34,570 bases of DNA from Oscillospiraceae bacterium. GTDB lineage: Bacteria > Bacillota > Clostridia > Oscillospirales > Ruminococcaceae. The position numbers and the translations under genes are program-made. Positions 23,265-32,889 of the stretch are shown in pieces (positions within the stretch are counted from its first letter, which is position 1; every line of letters begins with the position of its first letter). The stretch covers positions 1 through 34,570 of the forward strand of contig JAFXJT010000055.1 of NCBI GenBank assembly GCA_017532085.1, written 5' to 3'. The notes beneath the pieces were generated by a model. It saw only the letters and a program-made list of their open reading frames with translations, was not told the DNA's origin and did no database searches.

Positions 23265-24560
23265 TTAAGCCTGTGGAGCGGCCGGCTCGATGACCGAGAG
23301 GCAGACACGATCGGCGCGGAAGCGTTCGCACAAGCAGCGCTGTGCATCGGCCAATGTGACCTCGGACAGCACTTGAATCCGGGCAAACGGCGAGATGCCG
23401 CCTGTCATATAGGAATCCACCAGAGTAGAAACAGCACCTTCAGGCGCATTGTTTGCAGTCAGTGCTTCGCCATAGGCTGCACGCTTGAGGGTATCAAACA
23501 GAGCTGCATCCAGTCCATTCACCTTAGCACTTTCGATCTCTGCCAGCAGCGCATCCAGCACAGCCTGCGGATCATCGGATTCTCCGCCGGCCAGCATACA
23601 GAAGAAGCCATCACCGCTGAAATAGTCGGTGTTGAAGGTGTCGTTGATGAGATTCTCCGCCATCAGCTTCTGATACAGCGGAGAAGCCGAGCCGGCAATC
23701 ACCGAGAATGTCAGCATAGCAGTCAATGCAGCACGCATTTCTTCCAGACCGCTTTCGGGCTGACTCTTAAAGCCGATCATGAACATCGTTTTGCCCACCG
23801 CCATTTTTGCGGAGGCATAGGGGCGTACTACCGTTTCGGGTTCGGGCAGAAAAACAGCCTCCAGCTTCTGTGCGGGAGCATCCTTAAGCATCCGATCGGC
23901 AACAGCAAGCACCTGCTCTGCGGTGATATTGCCTGTGCAGCAAAGCACCATATTGTTGAGATTATAGAAGGTGCGATAGCAGGCATATAAAAGCTCCGGT
24001 GTAATTTGTGCAATACTTTCTACGCTGCCTGCCACATCCAGATGCACAGGATGATTGTGGTATAATCCACGGAGCAGCTGGAAAAACAAACGATCTCCCG
24101 GATCATCCAGATACATTTTGATTTCCTGCGCAATGATTCCTTGTTCTTTGGCAACAGTTGCTTCGGTGAAGTATGGCTTCTGCACGAAATCCAGCAGGAT
24201 TTCCAGCGAGCAATCGAAGTTCTTGGAGCAAGAGAACAAATAGACAGTGCGATCAAAGGAGGTGTATGCGTTGGCAGAGGCACCCACTTGATTGAACAGC
24301 GAAAAGACATCGCAATCCTCGTTTTCGAAGAGCTTATGCTCCAAGAAATGCGCAATACCGGCCGGAACTTCCGTGTAATCGGCATCGCCTTCCAGACGGA
24401 AGCGGGTATGAATGGAGCCATATTTCGTACCGAACATTGCATGAGCTGTGCTGAAGCCGGGCTGTTCCATGACCCGGATTTCCAGACCGCTGGGATGCTG
24501 AATGCAGGTACAGGTATCGCCGGTGCGTTCATCCCGAAGGATTGTAGTTTCGTATTTCAT
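23265..24560 (-). CDS. M16 zinc peptidase, YmfH-like active subunit
   Basis: A 431-aa member of the pitrilysin/insulinase family. The inverted zinc motif HFLEH (His71, Glu74, His75) and the downstream ligand Glu146 in EQGIIAQEIKMY are intact. The C-terminal half is the second M16 repeat. It pairs with the non-catalytic subunit encoded just upstream, overlapping by 4 bases (ATGA), as YmfF/YmfH do in Bacillus. The natural substrates of the pair are peptides; a precise role in this organism is unknown. lgt follows after 88 bases. Confidence 0.92.
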   Translation of the reverse strand: MKYETTILRDERTGDTCTCIQHPSGLEIRVMEQPGFSTAHAMFGTKYGSIHTRFRLEGDADYTEVPAGIAHFLEHKLFENEDCDVFSLFNQVGASANAYTSFDRTVYLFSCSKNFDCSLEILLDFVQKPYFTEATVAKEQGIIAQEIKMYLDDPGDRLFFQLLRGLYHNHPVHLDVAGSVESIAQITPELLYACYRTFYNLNNMVLCCTGNITAEQVLAVADRMLKDAPAQKLEAVFLPEPETVVRPYASAKMAVGKTMFMIGFKSQPESGLEEMRAALTAMLTFSVIAGSASPLYQKLMAENLINDTFNTDYFSGDGFFCMLAGGESDDPQAVLDALLAEIESAKVNGLDAALFDTLKRAAYGEALTANNAPEGAVSTLVDSYMTGGISPFARIQVLSEVTLADAQRCLCERFRADRVCLSVIEPAAPQA

Positions 24561-25852
24561 TCCGATGCCTCCTCTCCGTTTTCGTCCTCGGATTTGGTAG
24601 CCAGCAGAGTGTAAACCGTATCCAGCTGCATGGCATTTGCTGCTGCGATGATCTGTTCACGGGTTACGGTGCGAAGCAATGCAATGGATTCTTCCATAGT
24701 AAGATTCCGGTCTGTTTGCTTCTGCTGGAATACCCATGCAGCCAATCCGCTCTGGGCATCAGAGGCAGAAGCCAGAGAATGCTCATAAAAGAGGATCGCT
24801 TCTTCCATCATGGCATCGGTAAATCCGCCTTCCCGGAGTGCTTTGCACTGATCGAGGATGGCTTCTTTTGCTTCACACAGCTTATCGGTGCGGACACCGC
24901 AGTCAATGATCAGAGTATGCTTGCTGCGCTGATAGCGAGAAGCGCAGTAATAGCAAAGGCTGAGCTTTTCTCTCACATTGGCAAACAGCAGAGAACCGGT
25001 TGTGCCTCCCAGCAGCAGATTGAGCATCTGCATCGCTTCGTGAGGGGCATCAGCAGTTTTCAGAGCAAGCACCAGCTTGCATTGTGTAACAGGCATCGGT
25101 TCTTCGATCACGGAAGGAGAGGCCTTGCAGGGGCTGGCTGATTCAAACATAACCGGCACAGGATCACGCTGCAAGGAGGAAAACGCATCGGAGAGCATTT
25201 GCAGAAGCTTTGGCTTTTCCGAAGGCAGCACAGCAACGATCTCAAGGGGTGCGGTTTTCAGCATGGTTTCCCATGCGGCAAAAGCAGATTCCGCCGTAAT
25301 TTGTTCCGCAGATTCTCTGGTGCCGTAAGGCGGGCAGGCAGCAGGCTCTCCCTCAAAGGCGATGCCGGCGGCACGCAGCATGGCATAGCTGCGTTTCTGA
25401 TTGATTTCGCAATCAATGGTATCCAGCAGATTCTGTTTGCAGAACCGGAAGGCAGCAGCATCAAAGGCGTTGTTTTGTGCATTGGGACGCAGAATACAGC
25501 CGAGCATCAGTGCTGCCATGGCATCTGTCACCGATTCGCCTTCCAAAGCGAAGCGGTCATCGATCCAGTTGGCAGCAATGGTCAGCTCCTGCACATCGCC
25601 GGTATTCCCTCGTATGCTGTGGAGCGAAGCACCGTAAAGCGATTGTTTTTTCAGCGTCAAAGCAGCAAGGGTGGGATAATCTGCGGAGCAATTGGTCAAC
25701 AGATCAATCATAAGAGCATTGACGGCAGCGGTTTGTGGTGTGCGTTTTACAAAAAAACGAAAATATAGGGCGCAGGTCTTGAATTTTTCGTCATAGATTT
25801 CCGTATAGGTTATGCTGTCGCTCAAAGGGACAGAAGGCCGAAGCTGCGACAT
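24557..25852 (-). CDS. M16 peptidase-like protein, YmfF-like non-catalytic subunit
   Basis: A 431-aa M16 fold without the HxxEH zinc motif in its N-terminal repeat, as expected for YmfF-type partners. Recognisable parts are LTLKKQSLYGASL, the NQKRSYAMLRAAG helix and the C-terminal LLGGTTGSLLFANVREKLSLCYY segment typical of M16 substrate-binding repeats. The start at 25852 (MSQLRPS) is set by AAGGAGG 8 bases ahead. It is the first gene of the minus-strand cluster and should form a heterodimer with the YmfH-like protein. Confidence 0.9.
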   Translation of the reverse strand: MSQLRPSVPLSDSITYTEIYDEKFKTCALYFRFFVKRTPQTAAVNALMIDLLTNCSADYPTLAALTLKKQSLYGASLHSIRGNTGDVQELTIAANWIDDRFALEGESVTDAMAALMLGCILRPNAQNNAFDAAAFRFCKQNLLDTIDCEINQKRSYAMLRAAGIAFEGEPAACPPYGTRESAEQITAESAFAAWETMLKTAPLEIVAVLPSEKPKLLQMLSDAFSSLQRDPVPVMFESASPCKASPSVIEEPMPVTQCKLVLALKTADAPHEAMQMLNLLLGGTTGSLLFANVREKLSLCYYCASRYQRSKHTLIIDCGVRTDKLCEAKEAILDQCKALREGGFTDAMMEEAILFYEHSLASASDAQSGLAAWVFQQKQTDRNLTMEESIALLRTVTREQIIAAANAMQLDTVYTLLATKSEDENGEEASE

Positions 25853-25905
25853 AGAGGATTCCTCCTTTTGAGATATTTCATCAAAACGCAAAGCGTCATT
25901 TTATT

Positions 25906-25911
25906 ATTATA
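25906..25911 (-). promoter_or_regulatory. Putative -10 box of the minus-strand cluster
   Basis: On the minus strand TATAAT lies about 55 bases before the ymfF-like start. The -35 region at 17 bp is poor (TCGCTT) but is preceded and followed by A/T tracts. It is the only good -10 in this divergent gap. Confidence 0.5.
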
Positions 25912-26012
25912 CCATAGAATTGCAAAAAAAGCGATAGTATTATGGTATTTTTTTGAAATTTTTCCCCATTCGCCGGGAGCGCTCTTCAGAGGCAGGAATC
26001 GACGGAAAACAG

Positions 26013-26041
26013 TTGACAAAAACGGCGTTTGGATGTATACT
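26013..26041 (+). promoter_or_regulatory. Promoter of alaS
   Basis: TTGACA (26013-26018), a 17-bp spacer and TATACT (26036-26041) match the consensus. The leader is only about 60 bases, too short for a T-box riboswitch, so alaS is not T-box controlled from this promoter. Confidence 0.88.
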
Positions 26042-26107
26042 ATATTCTGTATGATTGGGTCATTGTGCCTGTAATCAATCGCAATAAGGAAAGGAATACT
26101 GAATATT

Positions 26108-28744
26108 ATGGAATGGCAAGGCTTAAATACACTGCGTGAGAAATATCTCGCATTTTTTGAAAGCAAGCAGCATACCAGAATGGAAAGTGCATCTTTGATC
26201 CCGAAAGGAGATAACAGTCTGCTGCTGATCAATTCGGGTATGGCACCGCTGAAAAAATATTTTCTCGGACAGGTTGTTCCGCCCAATGTTCGTGTTACAA
26301 CCTGTCAGAAGTGCATCCGCACGCCCGATATTGAGCGTGTAGGAAAAACGGCTCGCCACGGTACTTATTTTGAGATGCTGGGCAACTTTTCCTTCGGTGA
26401 ATATTTCAAGAAAGAGGCGATTGCCTGGGCTTGGGAGTTTTTGACCAAGGTGCTGGAGATTCCTGCCGAAAAGCTTTGGATTACCGTATTTGAAAGCGAT
26501 GATGAAGCCGAGGAAATCTGGGCAAACGAGATCGGTGTGCCCAGAGACAGAATCATTCGTTTGGGCAAGGCAGATAATTTCTGGGAGCACGGCTCCGGTC
26601 CCTGCGGTCCTTGCTCCGAGATCCACTTTGACCGCGGTGAAAGCTATGGTCCTTTTGAAAGCTTTGAGCAGGCAAGTGATATTGATCGTATCATTGAAAT
26701 CTGGAATCTGGTGTTCTCTCAGTTCGACAGCGATGGCAAGGGCAATTATACCGAAATGAAGAGCAAGAATATCGATACCGGTATGGGCTTGGAGCGTCTG
26801 GCATGTGTGATGCAGGGCGTGGACAATCTTTTTGAGGTGGATACGATTCAGAATATTATGCAGCATATCTGCAAAATTGCCGGTGTAGCGTATCATGATA
26901 ATGAAAAAACGGATATTTCTTTGCGTGTTATCACCGATCATATTCGTTCCACGGTGTTTATGGTAGGCGATGGCGTGACTCCTGCCAATGAGGGCAGAGG
27001 CTATGTGCTCAAGCGTTTGCTGCGCCGTGCAGCACGCCATGGCAGATTGCTTGGCATCAAGGAACCGTTCCTCTATCAGGTGGCAGAGACCGTAATCGGT
27101 GAGAATGTGACTGCCTATCCCGAACTGAAGGAAAAGCAGGAGCTGATTACAAAGATCATCCGTCACGAAGAAGAAAGCTTTGCCCGTACTGTGGATCGCG
27201 GTACCGAGCTGTTGAATGCTACGATTGCATCCAGCAAAAAAGCCGGTCAGACCGTGCTTTCCGGTAAGGATGCTTTTACCTTAAGCGATACCTATGGCTT
27301 CCCCATTGATCTGACCATCGAGATTGCTGCTGAACAGGGCATGACTGTGGATGAGGAAGGCTTCCGTGCCTGCATGGAAGAGCAGAAGCTGCGTGCTCGT
27401 GCGGATCGCGCTTCCAAAGTAAAGACCTCTTGGGGCGGCGATCTCACTGTGCCGAAGGATGTCCCTGCTACTGCATTCTGCGGCTATACCCAGCTGAGCT
27501 GTGAGGCAAAGGTGCTTGCGATTCTTGCCGATGGCGCTGCTGTTTCTGAGATTTCTGCCGGCACCGATGCTGCTGTGGTACTGGACAGCACCGCTTTCTA
27601 TGCCGAAAGCGGCGGACAGGTTGGTGATACGGGTGAACTGGATGGCAATGGACTGTTTGCTGTTGCAGATACCCGCAAGGTTGGCGATGGCCATATAGTG
27701 CATATGGGTACACTGGAACAGGGAACGCTTGCAGTGGGCGATACCGTTTCTGCTCAAGTGGATGCTGTGCGTCGTCAGGCAATTATGAGAAACCATACTG
27801 CAGCGCATTTGCTGCAATCTGCGCTGCGCACTGTGCTGGGTGAGCATGTGCATCAGGCAGGTCAGCTGGTCAATGAGGATCGCTGTCGGTTCGATTTTTC
27901 TCATTTTTCCGCAATGACCGCCGAGGAAATGACACGTGTGGAGACGATGCTCAATCAGATGGTATTTGCCGCAGAAGCGGTTTCTACAGAGGAAATGCCC
28001 ATCGAAGAGGCCAAGAAGATTGGTGCAATGGCATTGTTCGGCGAAAAATACGGTGATGTGGTAAGAGTTGTCAAGGCAGGCAAGGAGTCTACTGAATTCT
28101 GCGGCGGTACGCATGTCAGCAATACCGCACAGCTGGGTCTGTGCAAGATTGTTTCCGAAAGCTCTGTAGCAGCCGGCGTGCGTCGTATTGAGCTTGCCAC
28201 CGGAGCCAATGTGCTCAAGCTGCTGGAGGATGCCGAGCAAAATCTGATTCAGGCAGCCAAGGCACTGAAGCTTTCCAATATCACGGAGCTGCCCGAAAAA
28301 TGTGCTGCGGTTTCCAATGAGCTGCGTGAGCAGGCAAAGGAGATTGAGCGTCTGAATCAAAAGCTTGCAGGCGGTCAGCTGTCTGATCTGTTCAGCAACG
28401 CCAAAGAGATTGGCGGAATCAAGCTGCTTTCGGCAATGCTTTCCGATGTCAAACCCGATGCGTTGCGTACATTGGGCGATCAGATCCGTGATCGTGAGCC
28501 CGATGTGATTGCTCTGCTTGCAGGAGTAAGCGGTGAATCCGGCAACTTCTATTGCATCTGCTCCAAGAGTGCTGTGGAAAAGGGTGCTCATGCCGGCAAA
28601 ATCATTCAGCGTATTGCTGCGATTACCGGCGGCAAGGGCGGCGGACGTCCGGATTCTGCCATGGGCGGTATTGGCAAGAGCTATATGGTTGATGAGGCTC
28701 TGGGAATGCTGGAGGAAATTGCCAGCGAATTCATTAAGGGATAA
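26108..28744 (+). CDS. alaS: Alanyl-tRNA synthetase
   Basis: An 878-aa enzyme charging tRNA-Ala. The class II core is at the N-terminus (SGMAPLKKYFLG, RHGTYFEMLGNFSFGEYF, WEHGSGPCGPCSEIH, GMGLERL). The editing domain has its zinc-binding residues in NHTAAHLL and CGGTHVSNTAQ, so Ser/Gly mischarging should be corrected. The C-Ala domain ends with GGKGGGRPDSAMGG. Length and order are normal for a bacterial enzyme. It begins the plus-strand run and is followed 42 bases later by a GNAT gene. Confidence 0.98.
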   Translation: MEWQGLNTLREKYLAFFESKQHTRMESASLIPKGDNSLLLINSGMAPLKKYFLGQVVPPNVRVTTCQKCIRTPDIERVGKTARHGTYFEMLGNFSFGEYFKKEAIAWAWEFLTKVLEIPAEKLWITVFESDDEAEEIWANEIGVPRDRIIRLGKADNFWEHGSGPCGPCSEIHFDRGESYGPFESFEQASDIDRIIEIWNLVFSQFDSDGKGNYTEMKSKNIDTGMGLERLACVMQGVDNLFEVDTIQNIMQHICKIAGVAYHDNEKTDISLRVITDHIRSTVFMVGDGVTPANEGRGYVLKRLLRRAARHGRLLGIKEPFLYQVAETVIGENVTAYPELKEKQELITKIIRHEEESFARTVDRGTELLNATIASSKKAGQTVLSGKDAFTLSDTYGFPIDLTIEIAAEQGMTVDEEGFRACMEEQKLRARADRASKVKTSWGGDLTVPKDVPATAFCGYTQLSCEAKVLAILADGAAVSEISAGTDAAVVLDSTAFYAESGGQVGDTGELDGNGLFAVADTRKVGDGHIVHMGTLEQGTLAVGDTVSAQVDAVRRQAIMRNHTAAHLLQSALRTVLGEHVHQAGQLVNEDRCRFDFSHFSAMTAEEMTRVETMLNQMVFAAEAVSTEEMPIEEAKKIGAMALFGEKYGDVVRVVKAGKESTEFCGGTHVSNTAQLGLCKIVSESSVAAGVRRIELATGANVLKLLEDAEQNLIQAAKALKLSNITELPEKCAAVSNELREQAKEIERLNQKLAGGQLSDLFSNAKEIGGIKLLSAMLSDVKPDALRTLGDQIRDREPDVIALLAGVSGESGNFYCICSKSAVEKGAHAGKIIQRIAAITGGKGGGRPDSAMGGIGKSYMVDEALGMLEEIASEFIKG

Positions 28745-28786
28745 GTGCTGAGATTATAATATGAGATGCCGGGAGGTGGAAAACAG

Positions 28787-29245
28787 ATGCGAGTTACCAT
28801 ACGCAAGGCACATCCCCAGGATGATGCCAAGGCAATTTCCAAGTTGATTCGTGAGGAACTGCTGCAGCCTGTTTCCGCCTCTGATACAGCCAAGGCGCTG
28901 ACGAGACTTTGCATGAGTACCCGTCATCAGATCTATGTAGCGGCGGTGGATGAGGTTGTAGTTGGATTTCTGCATATTTGTGATCATGATTCTGTGCTGC
29001 TGCTTCAGCCGCAGAAGGCTGTGATGGCATTGGCAGTGGCATCCTCCTATCGCAGAATCGGCATTGGCACGGCTCTGTTAAAGCGTGCAGAGCACTGGGC
29101 TGCAGAATCGGGTGCTGAGGGTATTCGTATGGATTGCTGCGGAGGAAGCGGTGATGCAGCTGCATTTTGTCGTGCCTGCGGCTATGTGGATGAACAGCAG
29201 GAAATATTGTTCCGGAAGCTGTTTCCTCGGAAAACGATCATCTGA
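28787..29245 (+). CDS. GNAT-family N-acetyltransferase, short form
   Basis: A 152-aa single-domain GNAT. The core strand VMALAVASSYRRIGIGTALL carries the acetyl-CoA loop (RRIGIGTA), and AAAFCRACGYVDEQQ is the usual C-terminal helix-strand. ATG 28787 is preferred over the ATG at 28766 because GGGAGGTGG (28771-28779) lies 7 bases ahead of it. The substrate is unknown; it is co-oriented with alaS and hinT and probably co-transcribed. Confidence 0.88.
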   Translation: MRVTIRKAHPQDDAKAISKLIREELLQPVSASDTAKALTRLCMSTRHQIYVAAVDEVVVGFLHICDHDSVLLLQPQKAVMALAVASSYRRIGIGTALLKRAEHWAAESGAEGIRMDCCGGSGDAAAFCRACGYVDEQQEILFRKLFPRKTII

Positions 29246-29272
29246 ATAGGATTAGAAAGGCGGTAAACTGTT

Positions 29273-29620
29273 ATGGATTGTCTGTTTTGTAAGATTGTTG
29301 CAGGAGAGATTCCCAGCGCAAAGGTTTATGAGGATGAATGGGTCTATGCGTTCAAGGATATCAGTCCCATTGCACCGGTGCACTATCTGTTCATTCCCAA
29401 GGAGCATCTTTCGGGTGCCTCTGCGGTGAATGAGGAGAATGCCGCCATCGTGGGCAAGATCTTTACGGCAATTGCCAAAGTTGCTGCACAGGAAGGTCTT
29501 GCTTCGGGATATCGTGTGATTACCAACTGCGGTGAGGATGCCGGTCAAACGGTACCGCATCTTCATTTTCATTTGTTGGCAGGCACCAAAATGGGCTGGT
29601 CATCAGAGAGCGGTGTATAA
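29273..29620 (+). CDS. hinT: HIT-family purine nucleoside phosphoramidase (HinT-like)
   Basis: A 115-aa protein with CLFCKIVAGEIP at the start and the histidine triad QTVPHLHFHLL (His96, His98, His100), the nucleotide-binding and catalytic site that hydrolyses adenosine phosphoramidates and adenylated amines. Cys3 and Cys6 begin the C-x-x-C form seen in many HinT proteins. Length is normal. comEC begins directly after its stop. Confidence 0.95.
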   Translation: MDCLFCKIVAGEIPSAKVYEDEWVYAFKDISPIAPVHYLFIPKEHLSGASAVNEENAAIVGKIFTAIAKVAAQEGLASGYRVITNCGEDAGQTVPHLHFHLLAGTKMGWSSESGV

Positions 29621-31786
29621 TTGTTGCAGGCAAATAAACACAAGGGCGCAGCGGAATCTGCTGCGCCTTTGCTGAATCTGCGTGACATCCGCACAACGGA
29701 ATGTTGGATTGTGGCATGGATTGCAGGCTTGCTGTTGGCAAAACTGCTGTCAGATGTGGTAATGGGCACCTGTTTGATGGCAGCAATTTTGATGGCAGGG
29801 CTGGGGGTTCTTGGCGGCATATGCAGATTTTCACGAAAAAGATTGATTTGCTGTGCAACAGGATATCTGTTGGCTTGTGCTGTATGGTTTGGCTATACGG
29901 CATTCTATGTCAAGCCCCTGCTGGCGCTGGATGGCGTACAGCAGGTTTGCAGTGGTATTGTGTCGGATCGGCGCAGTTATGAGGGCGATAGAATACGCTG
30001 CACACTGCGCACCAAGCTTGCGGGCGTGCCTGCAACGGTTTATTGGTACGGCACTGCCGATGGTATCTGCAGGGAGTTGGATATCGGAGATCAAGTGACG
30101 CTGGATGCGTCTGTCTCTGTGATTGCATCGGATTATCGGTATTCGACTGCCGCTTATGCAGCGGGGCAAGGTATCTATCTGGCGATTTATGACGGTTCGG
30201 TGCAGGCAGTGCGGAGCACTTCGCGCTATGGACTCAAGAGGGTGCTGCGCTCGTATCGAGCACAGTGTACGGAAATGATCCGTCGTAATATGCCGGAAGA
30301 TTCGGCTGCATTACTGCTTTCCATGTTGTTCGGAGACAAGAATGAACTTTCAGGCGAAGCTTCGGCTGCTTTATATCATACCGGCATTGGGCATATTACA
30401 GCAGTATCAGGGCTGCATCTGGTATTTTTCTGTTCTCTGCTGGGGTGGATACTTCGTCGGCTGCGCTGCTCCGCACGATGGATCTTTTTCGGAACCGTCG
30501 CTGCGGTTTTGCTGTTTTCTGTTATGGTGGATTCTGCCGTTTCGGTATGGCGTGCAGCCTGTATGCTTTTGCTTTCACAGTTTGCGCCTCTCGTAGGAAG
30601 ATATCGAGATCCGTTAAGAGCATTGTGCATTGCGATGCTGTGCTGCACTGTTCTGACACCATATGTCATTGGTTCGGTTTCCTTTTGGCTGTCGGTTTCG
30701 GGTGTATTTGGCATTACCATATTGGCCCCTGCGATGTCTTTGCAGCAGAAGACACAGAAACACAAGTCAATTCATACATTGCTTCAACATGTATTACTGC
30801 TGTGTTGGGTATCGGTTGCGGTGTTTCCCGCATCGGTATTATTGTGCGGAGAATCCTCTTTGCTTTCACCACTTGCAAATCTGCTGCTGATTCCTTTATG
30901 TACAGCAGTATTGATGATTGGCTTGCTGTTGGTATGCACCGGTGGGCTAACGGCTTTTTTATTGCCTTTGGCAGATGTGTTATGCCGCTTGATTACGGCA
31001 GCGGCAACCCGGCTTGCTGCATTGCCCTTTTCTCATCTTGCGGTAAGCTCTTTGGCAACAAAAACAGTATTGGTATGTGGCGTGTTGTTTGTCTTTCTGA
31101 TTGCGGCAGCATCCGGACAGAAACGTCAGATTGCAGCTTCGATTCTGGCTGCAGCGGTTCTGCTTGGTGCACAGATCGGATATCAGCAAGCGGCAGAATC
31201 CCGACAGCTTCGTGTAGCTGTGCTGGGATGTTCGGATGGCATGGCAATGGTATGCACAGCGGATGGCGCAGTCTGTGCTGTTGATTTCAGCGGAGATGCG
31301 AAAAATGCAGCCTATATGCAGACTTATCTGTCAGAAAACGGGATTCGGCATATTGATACACTGTTGCTTTCCTCGGTACAGGCAGCGGCAAGCTATCAAA
31401 GAGAGCTTGCAGGGTTGACTGTGGATACGGTTGTGCTGCTGGAGAAGGATGGATGGCGTGAGAATGCCAGTATTTGCGAACAAATCCCTGTGATTCCTGT
31501 GGAGAACTATGCTGCTTTGCCCGTAGGGAACGGGCTGCTTCATGCAAAGCCCAAACAGCTGGAGTTTTCTTGGAACGAAATCCGGATTCTTTGTCTGCCT
31601 GCTGATGGCAAGCCTGCCGAAGGAGAGACCTATACAATGATCGTGCGCTATGATGGTATCCCCACAGCAGAGGATCCATGTGCGCTGTTTGTTGCAACCA
31701 ATGATCGGGCAAAGGCAGCCTTTGGCAGAAACACTTTGTTCTGTTTTACGGAAAACGGAATGTATTCTGCAACGAAATTATCTTGA
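29621..31786 (+). CDS. comEC: ComEC/Rec2-like DNA uptake channel, degenerate C-terminal domain
   Basis: About 721 aa from the TTG at 29621 (a TTG at 29624 is equally possible; the first in-frame ATG is 47 codons in). The layout is ComEC: N-terminal helices, a soluble OB-like domain (residues ~95-195), then the competence domain with GIGHITAVSGLHLVFF and about eight more helices. ComEC carries single-stranded DNA across the membrane in transformation. The C-terminal ~190 residues lie where other ComEC proteins have a metallo-beta-lactamase domain. Here the DxGQGD motif reads LGCSDG, and the H-x-H-x-D-H motif is replaced by LSSVQAAASYQ, so no metal site remains. A start with so weak a ribosome binding site implies coupling to hinT. 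Confidence 0.85.
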   Translation: MLQANKHKGAAESAAPLLNLRDIRTTECWIVAWIAGLLLAKLLSDVVMGTCLMAAILMAGLGVLGGICRFSRKRLICCATGYLLACAVWFGYTAFYVKPLLALDGVQQVCSGIVSDRRSYEGDRIRCTLRTKLAGVPATVYWYGTADGICRELDIGDQVTLDASVSVIASDYRYSTAAYAAGQGIYLAIYDGSVQAVRSTSRYGLKRVLRSYRAQCTEMIRRNMPEDSAALLLSMLFGDKNELSGEASAALYHTGIGHITAVSGLHLVFFCSLLGWILRRLRCSARWIFFGTVAAVLLFSVMVDSAVSVWRAACMLLLSQFAPLVGRYRDPLRALCIAMLCCTVLTPYVIGSVSFWLSVSGVFGITILAPAMSLQQKTQKHKSIHTLLQHVLLLCWVSVAVFPASVLLCGESSLLSPLANLLLIPLCTAVLMIGLLLVCTGGLTAFLLPLADVLCRLITAAATRLAALPFSHLAVSSLATKTVLVCGVLFVFLIAAASGQKRQIAASILAAAVLLGAQIGYQQAAESRQLRVAVLGCSDGMAMVCTADGAVCAVDFSGDAKNAAYMQTYLSENGIRHIDTLLLSSVQAAASYQRELAGLTVDTVVLLEKDGWRENASICEQIPVIPVENYAALPVGNGLLHAKPKQLEFSWNEIRILCLPADGKPAEGETYTMIVRYDGIPTAEDPCALFVATNDRAKAAFGRNTLFCFTENGMYSATKLS

Positions 31787-31806
31787 ATGAAAGGAGCAAA
31801 CTCAAT

Positions 31807-32877
31807 ATGCCGAAACTGAATGCAGTGGATACGCTTCGTGAAATGAGCACAGAAAATCCATCGAGCTGCTGCTATCTTTGCGGTGAGGACGGCGTTGCGG
31901 TGATGCAGCTGCAAAAAAAGATTCTGAAAAAGCTGACGGATGGCAATGCGCTTTCCTATACTGTCTTTGATGGACAGAATCTTGACTATGACCGTCTGGC
32001 TGAGGCGTGTATGTTTTGCTCTATGTTCCAGCCTTATAATGTGATACTGATCAAAGATCTGGATCCCGATGCGATGGCTCCCTCCATGGCAGATCAGCTT
32101 CTGACCTTGTTCAAGGAGCTGCCTTCTCATGTCGTAGTGCTGGTGGTGATCAGTGCGCTGATACCCTATGAAATCAAACGAGGAGAGCCTGTCTTTTTAG
32201 CGAAGCATAAAAAGATCGCCGCATTTTTTGAAAAGAACGGCATTCTTTGTGTCTGTGAAAAGAAAAATGCCATTCAACTGGGAAAGCAGATACAGGAGCG
32301 TGCCAAACGGCATGGCTGTCAGATTGATCGAAGAGAAGCAGAGATGCTTGCCAATCGCTGTTTGTGTGATTCTACATTGATTCACACAGAGCTGGATAAA
32401 CTGATGGCCTGTGCTGACGGCGGTGTGATTACAGCAGAGATGCTGGAAGCGTTGACAGCCGTTCAGCCTGATGCAGATGCGTTTCGATTGGCTCGTGCGG
32501 TAACGAGCGGCGATGGGAATACTGCATTTTTGCTTTTGAATGCTTTAACTGCGAAAAGTGAAGATTCCAAAACGATTCTTTCCCTGCTTGCCATCATCAG
32601 CGGTACTTTTACCGATTTGTATCGGGCAAAGCTTGGACAAGGTGCTGCAAAGCAGCAGGAAGAAATTGCTGTGGATTTTGGATATCCCAAAAACCGAGAG
32701 TTTGCGGTGCGCAATGCCATGCGTGATTGTAAATCCATGACATTGCCGCAGCTCCGTGCCTGTGTAAGGATTCTGAGAGAGACAGATCGTGCCTGCAAGT
32801 CCAGTCGCACAGCACCCAAATTGCTACTGGAGCAGGCCATTGTACAAATGCTTCGGGTGCCTCGCAGCGGTGCATGA
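31807..32877 (+). CDS. holA: DNA polymerase III delta subunit
   Basis: A 356-aa clamp-loader subunit that opens the beta clamp. The N-terminal domain has YLCGEDGVAVMQLQKKI, where the delta family keeps a degenerate P-loop-like turn, then PYNVILIKDLD. The middle region has IDRREAEMLANRCLCDSTLIHTEL, and the C-terminal helical collar ends with SSRTAPKLLLEQAIVQML. ATG 31807 is chosen because AAGGAG lies 10 bases ahead; an in-frame TTG 24 bases upstream overlaps comEC. Linkage of holA to comEC is widespread in Firmicutes and supports both calls. Confidence 0.9.
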   Translation: MPKLNAVDTLREMSTENPSSCCYLCGEDGVAVMQLQKKILKKLTDGNALSYTVFDGQNLDYDRLAEACMFCSMFQPYNVILIKDLDPDAMAPSMADQLLTLFKELPSHVVVLVVISALIPYEIKRGEPVFLAKHKKIAAFFEKNGILCVCEKKNAIQLGKQIQERAKRHGCQIDRREAEMLANRCLCDSTLIHTELDKLMACADGGVITAEMLEALTAVQPDADAFRLARAVTSGDGNTAFLLLNALTAKSEDSKTILSLLAIISGTFTDLYRAKLGQGAAKQQEEIAVDFGYPKNREFAVRNAMRDCKSMTLPQLRACVRILRETDRACKSSRTAPKLLLEQAIVQMLRVPRSGA

Positions 32878-32889
32878 GGAGGCGTTGAC

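Noticed and set aside
26042..26107. T-box riboswitch for alaS
   Set aside because: The leader after the consensus promoter is only about 60 bases and has no specifier loop or T-box sequence.
26123..28591. Long antisense ORFs (347 and 436 codons) opposite alaS
   Set aside because: They lie entirely within alaS on the other strand, are low-complexity and His/Cys-rich, have no ribosome binding site and result from alaS codon bias.
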